A DNA stretch of 64,000 bases from Burkholderiales bacterium (GTDB lineage Bacteria > Pseudomonadota > Gammaproteobacteria > Burkholderiales > Casimicrobiaceae). Shown piece after piece: positions 56,267 through 64,000 of the stretch. Position 1 is the first letter of the stretch. Every line of letters starts with the position of its first letter. The notes beneath the pieces were generated by a model, which worked only from the letters and a program-made list of their open reading frames with translations, had not been told where the DNA came from and made no database searches. The DNA is taken from the NCBI GenBank assembly GCA_025354165.1, contig JANXNI010000034.1, forward strand, positions 1 to 64,000, in the 5' to 3' direction. The position numbers and the translations under genes were made by a program.

Positions 56267-57048
56267 GCAACGTGCTTCCTGAATACCCAGACTGCGGTGC
56301 TGAACGGCACGGAGATTTCTCCGCTGGGCACGAGCTCGGCGATGGCTTCGATGATCGCTTCGAGCTTTGATCCTGCGGCACGCGCTAACGTCGCGTGCGA
56401 ACGCCACGCAGCGATGTAATGCTCGCGAGCAGTGACGAATTCAAATGAACAGCGGAACGAATCAATCGCTACAAACTGTTCGCACTCAAGCACTCTAGCC
56501 GCAGGACCTTCGCGTCGTGACCCGTGCGAAAAGTCCGGCAAATGTGATCGAATCACCATCTCGACTGCCGCCTGAAGCGGATCACACAGGTCGCGGTGAT
56601 TCCACATGATGGCGAGTATTCCGTCGTTCTTCAACACGCGGCTGACTTCATCGAGCGAGCTCACAGGATCGACCACATTAAACGACGAACCGAAGCAGGC
56701 AAGGTCAAATGAATTTGACTGGAGTGGTAGCCGTTCCGCGCGACCACATATCCATTTCGCATCGCAATTGAGCGGAATTTGCGCGGCAATAGTGCGCATG
56801 CTTTCGTTGGGTTCAACCGCCACTACGTCGAGGCCCGCCGCGAGCAGCAGACGAGTCAATTTTCCGGTGCCTGCGCCGATATCAACCACCCGCAGGACGT
56901 GCGCAGCAGGGACGTGCGGCAGATGCCGCAACAGGCGCTCGATGGCCACACTTGCATAGTCGGCGCGGTGCTCGTAGGTTGCGGCACGTTCACTGTAGTC
57001 CCACGCAGGCGTATTGACTGCTTGAGTGGCGTGTGCATCGACAATCAT
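56263..57048 (-). CDS. SAM-dependent class I methyltransferase of the phosphoramidate-type operon
   Basis: A 261-aa methyltransferase with the SAM-binding VVDIGAGTGKL (residues 54-64), VAVEPNESM, and later SSFNVVDPVSSLDEVSRVLKNDGILAIMWN. It resembles the UbiE/trans-aconitate-type Methyltransf_11 group. In C. jejuni, methyltransferase genes next to the phosphoramidate kinases are thought to add the O-methyl group. The same role is plausible here but not proved. It overlaps both neighbours by four bases. Confidence 0.85.
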   Translation of the reverse strand: MIVDAHATQAVNTPAWDYSERAATYEHRADYASVAIERLLRHLPHVPAAHVLRVVDIGAGTGKLTRLLLAAGLDVVAVEPNESMRTIAAQIPLNCDAKWICGRAERLPLQSNSFDLACFGSSFNVVDPVSSLDEVSRVLKNDGILAIMWNHRDLCDPLQAAVEMVIRSHLPDFSHGSRREGPAARVLECEQFVAIDSFRCSFEFVTAREHYIAAWRSHATLARAAGSKLEAIIEAIAELVPSGEISVPFSTAVWVFRKHVA

Positions 57049-59354
57049 CGGTCAACTCGCATGTGGTGCTGTTCAAAATCTATGGTGATGTGCGCCGCCT
57101 CACGCAGCGCGCCGTACACCGTTTCGCCGCAACCCAAAACACAGGGCACATTTAGCTCGGCGCAGCGAATAGCCATGTGCGAATGCGGGCCACCGTAACA
57201 AGTCACCAGCGCGGCAAACGGGTACTGGAATATCCAGTCATAGCCAGGGTCCGCGGCCCGAATCAGCACTACAGCCCCGGCAGCGATCACGCGCGCTTCG
57301 GTATGCCGCCCAATCACACAGAGTGGTGCTGAAACGCGGTCGTGACCCTGCGCCTGAAAAGTTGGACGTAGCGCGGGTTCGATACTCGCCCGAAAATCAG
57401 CGCGGCTGGAAATGAGTAAAGGCATCTTGATCGTGCCCTCAATATCGTGGCGCTTTTTGGCGGATGCGCTCTGCCAAATTAGATGATCAAGGTCATTGCC
57501 GCTGACCAGATTTTTGATAGTTAGGAAAGACAGGTCATGCGCGCTCAAGCCGCGATCTTTTCCCCAACGTGCCGCCGCAGAGAGCCAATTCGACACCGAT
57601 TGCGACAGGCCGTATTTCCATAACTCGCGCAGCTCGATGCGTCTCAGCGCGTTGGCAATCCATGCGTCGGCATCCGCCTCCATGCGCCACGCTTTGAGCA
57701 GCGGCGTAATCGTGCGTTGCTCTTGTTTCGCAACCTTGAAAGTTGGCGCCGTGACTGCGCCTGCGTGTGATGAATTTGTCACTATGGCATCGATCTGAAT
57801 CGGATCGACGCAGATGTCGAAGGTCGCGGGCCGCAACGCTCCGGCGGCATGTGCATGCTCACCTGCCACCGAGGTGACTGCTGACACGCAGCTCAACAGG
57901 CGTGCATGTCGCCTCGGGCTCAATGCGCCCGCACTGACGAGGCTCGACAATTGAAAACGCGCAACGAAAGCGAGCCTTGCGTGCATGGCAAAGGGCAGCG
58001 CGAGCGTTTGCCGAATTACGCCGAGAATCGCCATCAGCTCACTTGAGTTCTTACACGCGCGACAGCTTGCATCAATGTCCCGCAGCAACGATGCGACGCG
58101 CTCGTTTGTATTCGACGGCGCGGAAAACGCCTGCCAGATCGGCTCCATCGCGATGAGCGCGTCGCGCCACGTACGCTGCGCGGACTTGCCGAGGCCGGCG
58201 TCGCTCAGTTGCCCCGTCCATTCGTCGGCGAACCCGATACAGGTGGGCTGTAGCTCCGTCTCAACGCGGTCGTGCAGCTCTGGGTGATGCTTGAGCTTGT
58301 CGATGCTTGCGTCGATTACTGGTGTCACCACCGCGTCGGCAATACCGCGTGGAATCAGTGAATTCAGACTCGCGCGCAGGTCCACGTAGGGGCGACCCGC
58401 GAAAACGCCGAGCAACGGATGCACCGCAGACTGGCGATATCCGAGATTGATTCGGGCGTCTCGCCAAACATGGTTGGTAACAAGCTCGCCGAAGAGCGAA
58501 AGCGCTAAGGGTCGCGGGTGTTCGCCGAGCAGCTCTGCGGGGTTCCAGTCGGGCATGAGTCCGAACACGGTGTAACGACCCAACTCGGCTTCGCGCGGCC
58601 GCGCGCGCTGGTTGTAGGTGCGCTCGATTTTTTGCCGCTCCGCTTCGAGCGCAGCGCTTGTATTTTTGATCGGAGCTCGCGTGGACGGACTGACCTGCAA
58701 CAGGCGGAGTCGGCCTCGACGATCCACCGCGACCTCAAGCTCCAGCGCGGTTCGCTGAAGCACAGATTCGATTGTCGCAAGCAGCGCAAATGCACGTCGC
58801 ACAGCGCTTGGCCAACGGGGTGACGGTGTCGAATTTTGGGTCAACCAGAATCGCTGAACGTTGGTCCAGCCTGCGGTGATGGCGCTGGTTACGTTGGTTA
58901 CGTTGGCCCCGCCGATAGCGTCGCCAACGTAGTAGCTCAGCGAAGCCGTGCCCGCAAAAGAGGTTGAGTTTGCCGACGTAACGCCAAGCATGGCTGCTGC
59001 GTCCGCGACCCACATCTGGATCAGCACTTCGTCAGCATCGTTGAGCACACCGTAACTCGTGAATACCGCATTGACCGCGCGAATCAGCGCACTGCGACGG
59101 TTGCCGGCAACAGGCCCGAACGAACGATAGCGACCCGCCTGGCCAGCCGCACCACCACTTTCGTTGTGTTTGCTGCTGCGTACGGCGACCCATGCATTCG
59201 GAAATTGCTTTTGAATTCGCGTCAGGCAATCGCTGCGATTTTCCTGCCATTCGGTGGCGCCAATGACCGCCAAACGAGGCACGTATCGGCCAAGGCGCGA
59301 GCGCAGCACCAGAGCAAGCCACGCCGCCTTGGACGCAGGCTGGTCGGACGTCAT
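57045..59354 (-). CDS. PEP-synthase-like phosphotransferase (candidate L-glutamine kinase, Cj1418-like)
   Basis: A 769-aa protein of the PEP synthase/PPDK fold. An N-terminal ATP-grasp part (WVAVRSSKHNESGGAAGQ, and LRLLQVSPSTRAP) is followed by a ~400-residue helical middle and a C-terminal phosphohistidine domain with GGPHSHMAIRCAELNVPCVLG. His726 is the predicted phosphate carrier. It has no PEP-binding TIM barrel, so it is not a true PEP synthase. C. jejuni Cj1418, with this layout, phosphorylates the amide of L-glutamine. It is the first gene of a five-gene operon, coupled to the methyltransferase by ATGA. Confidence 0.82.
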   Translation of the reverse strand: MTSDQPASKAAWLALVLRSRLGRYVPRLAVIGATEWQENRSDCLTRIQKQFPNAWVAVRSSKHNESGGAAGQAGRYRSFGPVAGNRRSALIRAVNAVFTSYGVLNDADEVLIQMWVADAAAMLGVTSANSTSFAGTASLSYYVGDAIGGANVTNVTSAITAGWTNVQRFWLTQNSTPSPRWPSAVRRAFALLATIESVLQRTALELEVAVDRRGRLRLLQVSPSTRAPIKNTSAALEAERQKIERTYNQRARPREAELGRYTVFGLMPDWNPAELLGEHPRPLALSLFGELVTNHVWRDARINLGYRQSAVHPLLGVFAGRPYVDLRASLNSLIPRGIADAVVTPVIDASIDKLKHHPELHDRVETELQPTCIGFADEWTGQLSDAGLGKSAQRTWRDALIAMEPIWQAFSAPSNTNERVASLLRDIDASCRACKNSSELMAILGVIRQTLALPFAMHARLAFVARFQLSSLVSAGALSPRRHARLLSCVSAVTSVAGEHAHAAGALRPATFDICVDPIQIDAIVTNSSHAGAVTAPTFKVAKQEQRTITPLLKAWRMEADADAWIANALRRIELRELWKYGLSQSVSNWLSAAARWGKDRGLSAHDLSFLTIKNLVSGNDLDHLIWQSASAKKRHDIEGTIKMPLLISSRADFRASIEPALRPTFQAQGHDRVSAPLCVIGRHTEARVIAAGAVVLIRAADPGYDWIFQYPFAALVTCYGGPHSHMAIRCAELNVPCVLGCGETVYGALREAAHITIDFEQHHMRVDR

Positions 59355-59574
59355 GATGTTCGCGTCCCTGGCGAAGGGGCGGTATGCGCGTCAAAAAAAG
59401 GCGGATCAGTAGGGAATTGCAATCAGTGAACACAGTGAATCTTTATGCCAGTGTATTGCACGTAATGCAATGCGAGCGGCATCAAGCTCTGCAGGGCTCG
59501 CTGATCGAGCGTGGGTACGGCTCGGCAAAAAAACTGTCTGTTGCTCAACGGGCTTGTTCGCGATAAGCGGTCGC

Positions 59575-60879
59575 CTACGCCAGCATGTCCGCCCAAATGC
59601 TCTTCGCCCAGCTGTTGGCGTACACGCCTTCAAGCGCGTTTTGCTCGGGCGAGAGGCCACCCGCGCCGGTGACGGACAGCATCGTCTTCTGCTTTGCGTC
59701 GTAGTGATGAACGGACGCCACATGCACGACGTTTTTGTCGTCGATGAAGCTGTAACAGGTGTTGGTCGCCATAGGCGTTGGGTTGACTACGCCGCCCGTT
59801 AGCAGTTCGATGACCGCCGCAGCGCAGATCTTGCCGTGCTGGTTCGCCATGTGGCCGGACTTGGGCATCGCAGGAGCTACTTGCAGGGAGTCGCCGAGGA
59901 TGTGCACGCCGGGCACGGCGGTTGATTCGTAAGTGAGCCAGTCGACGTGACACCAGCGTTTGTTGGCGTTGTTGAGGCCATTCATCGCGGCGATGTTGCC
60001 TGCGCGCATCGGTGGCAACACGTTCAACACGTCGGCTTTGAGGTCGTCGCCGAAGGTCATTTTTAGCGTGTTGGTATTCGCGTCGACGTCCTGAATTTCC
60101 TGATTATTGCGGTACTCGATGAGGCCTTTGAACTGGCCGTTCCAGGCTTTGGTAAAGAGGCCTTTTTTCGATTGCACGTCTTCATTCGCATCAAGGATGA
60201 GCACCTTGGATTTCGGCTTTTCTCTCTGGAAATACCATGCGATCTGGCAGGCGCGTTCATACGGCCCGGGCGGGCAGCGGAAGGGTGCCTTGGGAATGTG
60301 AATCGCAAAGACGCCGCCGTCTTTCATCGCCACCAGCTGATTGCGCAATGCGACGGTTTCCGGCCCCGCTTTCCATGCAGCGAGCACTTTGCTGCGGGCC
60401 TCAGGGCTGGCGAGTCCGGGAAGGGATTCGAGCATGAAATCGATGCCGGGCGAGAGGATCAATCGGTCGTAGGCGAGCGTGGTTCCGTCTGCTAAAAAAA
60501 TCGTTTTTTTCGTCGCATTGAAACCCGTCGCTTCACCATTGAGGTGCTTGACACCGTACTTGGCGAGACCGCCGTAGGCGACGGAAATATCTCCGATGGA
60601 TTTGGAGCCGCCGAGCACGAGATTCGACAAGGGGCACGAGACGAATTGAGCGTCACGTTCGATCAGTGTGACGTCGATTTTTCCCTCGCTCCACATGGCG
60701 ATATATTTGGCGGCCGTCGCGCCGCCGTAGCCGCCGCCAACCACGACGACTTTGGGTTTAGCCTTAGCGCTAGAAACGGCGCCAATGCTGGCGCAGCCTG
60801 AGACTCCTGCGGCGCTGATGAGAGACAACGCGCCAACCGATTTTGCGAAGTCGCGACGATTGATTGTGTTCATGCTCAT
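59575..60879 (-). CDS. fccB: Flavocytochrome c sulfide dehydrogenase, flavoprotein subunit (FccB/SoxF)
   Basis: A 434-aa FAD protein with a Tat signal (NRRDFAKSVGALSLISAAG), the dinucleotide fold KVVVVGGGYGGATAAKYI (starting near residue 43), and the redox cysteine in SCPLSNLVLGG. It ends with the FccB-type C-terminal domain. It oxidises sulfide in the periplasm and passes electrons to the cytochrome subunit. It follows the cytochrome gene by six bases. Confidence 0.92.
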   Translation of the reverse strand: MSMNTINRRDFAKSVGALSLISAAGVSGCASIGAVSSAKAKPKVVVVGGGYGGATAAKYIAMWSEGKIDVTLIERDAQFVSCPLSNLVLGGSKSIGDISVAYGGLAKYGVKHLNGEATGFNATKKTIFLADGTTLAYDRLILSPGIDFMLESLPGLASPEARSKVLAAWKAGPETVALRNQLVAMKDGGVFAIHIPKAPFRCPPGPYERACQIAWYFQREKPKSKVLILDANEDVQSKKGLFTKAWNGQFKGLIEYRNNQEIQDVDANTNTLKMTFGDDLKADVLNVLPPMRAGNIAAMNGLNNANKRWCHVDWLTYESTAVPGVHILGDSLQVAPAMPKSGHMANQHGKICAAAVIELLTGGVVNPTPMATNTCYSFIDDKNVVHVASVHHYDAKQKTMLSVTGAGGLSPEQNALEGVYANSWAKSIWADMLA

Positions 60880-60885
60880 CGCTCT

Positions 60886-61224
60886 CTATTTCGATTGCCT
60901 GGAAAAATAGTCGGCCATCAGCGCGACCTGCTCGTCGCTGTAGCCCCTGGCCAGCTGAGTCATGACGGTGGCGGGCAATTTGCCTTCGCGATAGTCCTTC
61001 ATCTTTTGCACGATCACGGGCGCGTTCTGCCCAGCGAGCGACGCCACTTCGGTCACGCTCTTGCCGTTGGTGCCATGACAATTGGCGCATTGCGCAGCGA
61101 GGTTGCGCGCGAGATTTGGGCTTGCCGGCGTTTGCGACAACGCTGAAGGTGTTTGTGAAAGCGCTAGTTGCGAGAGCGCAGAAGCAGCGACGGCGGCGGC
61201 GAACTGGGACGTTCGAGTGTGCAT
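60886..61224 (-). CDS. fccA: Periplasmic monoheme cytochrome c, probable FccA/SoxE partner
   Basis: A 112-aa class I cytochrome c with a signal peptide (AAAVAASALSQLALSQ), the heme site CANCH (residues 46-50) and a distal Met near GKLPATVMTQLARG. It is the likely electron acceptor of the FccB flavoprotein that follows six bases later. One heme, not two, makes it the small type. It has a short TPSALSQTP tandem repeat in its leader. Confidence 0.88.
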   Translation of the reverse strand: MHTRTSQFAAAVAASALSQLALSQTPSALSQTPASPNLARNLAAQCANCHGTNGKSVTEVASLAGQNAPVIVQKMKDYREGKLPATVMTQLARGYSDEQVALMADYFSRQSK

Positions 61225-61404
61225 GGGTGGCCCTCCTCCGGGTAATGTGGCGGGATGAGTGTGCGATCCGTTTCGTCAACGATTCTAGGCGGACAATCGC
61301 TAAAAAGATGGCTTACCTTCCGCCAAGTTTTATCGATGCCTATGCGGACCGAATACGGCAAACCAGCAGACGCTTGCTGGTGACTTTCCGCGCGTGCTTT
61401 TACA

Positions 61405-61524
61405 ATCAGCTTTGTCGCACACCGCTTTCTGATCAAGGGCTAGAGGCCATTATTGACTTTAGTCGACTTAACAATATATCCAAAGCCAGCCCCAATGTAA
61501 CAAGGCTTACAGAAAAAAGCTGAT
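61405..61524. repeat. 120-bp palindromic intergenic repeat, copy H
   Basis: It starts ATCAGCTTTGTCGCACACCGC and ends CTTACAGAAAAAAGCTGAT, with AAGGGCTAG and CAGCCCCAA as the inner pair and TTAGTCGACTTAAC at the centre. It lies six bases downstream of the purB stop, in the 306-bp purB-fccA gap. The rest of that gap shows no gene. Confidence 0.82.
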
Positions 61525-61530
61525 CCATAA

Positions 61531-62967
<1,437 letters not shown>

Positions 62968-63086
62968 TCACTTCGATTGGGCAAAAAAGTGGAAGCTTCG
63001 GCCCATATTATCAACGCTGGTCGGTTTTCGTTTGCCGGGTCGCTTGAACGTGCTAGATTCACCCTGGAAAACTTAAAAGACACGCC

Positions 63087-63701
63087 ATGAAACTGCTCCA
63101 TTCCCCCACCAGCCCTTTCGCCCGCAAAGTGCGCATCGTTGCCGCCGAAAAGAAGCTGGAGCTGGAACTTGAAATCGCTGATCCGTGGAAGCCGAACCCT
63201 GATCTGGCCCGCGTCAATCCGCTTGGTAAAGTGCCCACGCTCATCCTGGATGACGGTACCAGCCTGTTCGATTCGCGGGTGATCGTTGAGTATCTGGACG
63301 GCGTGTCGCCAGTGCATCGGTTGATTCCCGACACGTCGCGTGATCGCATCGCGGTCAAGCGTTGGGAAGCGATCACCGATGGTTTGTGTGACGCGGCGGT
63401 TCTGGCGCGGTTAGAAGCGGGCAGGCCAGATCAAAATGAATCGGGCGCAAAACAAATCGCCCGTCAACGCGACAAAGTCGGCGCGTGTATTGACGAGATG
63501 GCGCGTGAATTGGGTGATCGCGAATTTTGCGTCGGTAATGCGTTGAGTCTGGCGGACATTGCCGCAGGTTGCGCCTTGGGTTATCTTAAATTTCGCTACC
63601 CGGATATCACCTGGGAAACGGCGCACCCGAGCCTCGCACGGCTCTACAAAAAATTGTCAGCGCGACCTTCGTTCAAGGCCACTGATCCGACAGCGATTTA
63701 G
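63087..63701 (+). CDS. Glutathione S-transferase family protein
   Basis: A 204-aa GST, with the thioredoxin-like start KLLHSPTSPFARKVRIVAAEKK, the glutathione-binding VNPLGKVPTLILDDGTSLFDSRVIVEYLD, and a helical C-terminal domain with FCVGNALSLADIAAGCALGYL. The Ser in SPTSPFARKV is the likely catalytic residue. Specific substrate unknown. It is divergent from purB and ends at a bidirectional terminator. Confidence 0.92.
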   Translation: MKLLHSPTSPFARKVRIVAAEKKLELELEIADPWKPNPDLARVNPLGKVPTLILDDGTSLFDSRVIVEYLDGVSPVHRLIPDTSRDRIAVKRWEAITDGLCDAAVLARLEAGRPDQNESGAKQIARQRDKVGACIDEMARELGDREFCVGNALSLADIAAGCALGYLKFRYPDITWETAHPSLARLYKKLSARPSFKATDPTAI

Positions 63702-63717
63702 ACCCAACTGCAGCCGT

Positions 63718-63750
63718 GAAAAAAAGCCCGCCAAATTGGTGGGCTTTTTT
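63718..63750. terminator. Bidirectional Rho-independent terminator
   Basis: AAAAAAAGCCCGCC, a five-base loop and GGTGGGCTTTTTT form a stem flanked by A and T runs, so it works on both strands. It lies between the convergent GST gene and the symporter gene. Confidence 0.9.
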
Positions 63751-63814
63751 GTCGACTACCTGTTATCTGTCCGTTCCAGTCGACTGCAATTGGCGACTCA
63801 TCGCCACGAAGCGA

Positions 63815-64000
63815 CTAAAGTGAATTGGTGTCGAGCGTATCCCCCTTGATGCGTGGATATCGCACATGTTCAACGAGCTCCTGCACTTCGCGTTTCGGCG
63901 CGGGCGTCACCAGACTGACAACGATGATGATCACAAAGCCAAGCGGCACCCCGAAGACACCTGCCGAAATCGGCGAGATATCCCACCATGTATTGTCGGC
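63815..64000 (-). CDS. C-terminal end of a cation/acetate symporter (SSS family), truncated by window edge
   Basis: The minus strand is open from the window end to a TAG at 63815. The last 61 residues read WWDISPISAGVFGVPLGFVI, a final membrane segment, then a hydrophilic tail with EVQELVEHVRYP and a GDTLDT end. This tail is characteristic of the actP/VC_2705-type sodium:solute symporters, though I recall it from family knowledge rather than a search. The gene's 5' part lies outside the window. It is missing from the ORF track because no start codon lies inside. Confidence 0.75.
   Translation of the reverse strand, partial: ADNTWWDISPISAGVFGVPLGFVIIIVVSLVTPAPKREVQELVEHVRYPRIKGDTLDTNSL

Noticed and set aside
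57045-59354. Phosphoenolpyruvate synthase
   Set aside because: The ATP-grasp and phosphohistidine parts are present, but the PEP/pyruvate-binding TIM barrel that normally follows the His domain is absent.

Overview
The window looks like a chromosomal segment of a betaproteobacterium, most likely a Burkholderiales-type organism. The grounds are the sspA-sspB-petABC block, the hisIE-hinT-tatABC block facing a DegS-like protease, the nrdR/ribD/ribE/ribH/nusB/thiL/pgpA block, a livJHMGF transporter and a TRAP transporter. Coding density is high and GC is moderately high. No phage, insertion-sequence transposase, CRISPR array or rRNA was seen. One tRNA (Thr, TGU anticodon) is present.

Layout. 0-3.4 kb: the end of an unidentified gene, recJ, and a lipoprotein with a YkuD-like motif. 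3.6-11.8 kb: 3-hydroxyanthranilate catabolism (2-aminomuconate deaminase, 3-HAA dioxygenase, ACMS decarboxylase) split by a ~1 kb inverted-repeat element with its own small membrane-protein ORF, then a complete branched-chain-type ABC importer. 11.8-15.3 kb: formate-THF ligase with a FrhB/BciB-like iron-sulfur flavoprotein, then arfB. 15.5-20.3 kb: prolyl oligopeptidase, an SDR, a membrane ankyrin protein and a small partner. 20.6-26.6 kb: rhlE, tRNA-Thr, sspB/sspA and the bc1 complex. 26.9-35.5 kb: asd, then a sugar-acid block (UxuB-like reductase, glucarate-dehydratase-like enzyme, TRAP DctPQM, mandelate-racemase-type enzyme). 35.6-40.8 kb: Nif3, DegS-like protease, tatABC, hinT, hisIE. 41.2-42.3 kb: an IPTL-CTERM-like surface protein. 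42.7-51 kb: maleylacetoacetate isomerase, glutaryl-CoA dehydrogenase and the riboflavin/thiamin/NusB gene train. 51-53.5 kb: a spermidine-synthase-like protein and isocitrate lyase. 53.9-59.4 kb: a tightly overlapping five-gene operon. 59.5-64 kb: flavocytochrome c sulfide dehydrogenase, purB, a GST and the end of an acetate-type symporter.

Two things stand out. First, the five-gene operon at 53960-59354 (PEP-synthase-like kinase, methyltransferase, nucleotidyltransferase, APS-kinase-like kinase, sulfotransferase-fold protein) has most of the enzyme set that Campylobacter jejuni uses to make the O-methyl phosphoramidate capsule modification. Here it ends in a sulfotransferase-fold protein, and no gamma-glutamyl-CDP-amidate hydrolase is visible. 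Second, eight copies of a ~120-bp, nearly palindromic, intergenic repeat (arms starting ATCAGCTTTT, inner GGGGCT/AGCCCC, centre near GTCGACT) are spread over the window. They often abut stop codons, and two of them bracket the sugar-acid block exactly.

A separate, shorter REP-like family (TGTAGGAGCGGCT...AGCCGCTCCTACA) is also dispersed. All functional calls rest on reading motifs, lengths and gene order; no database search was run.
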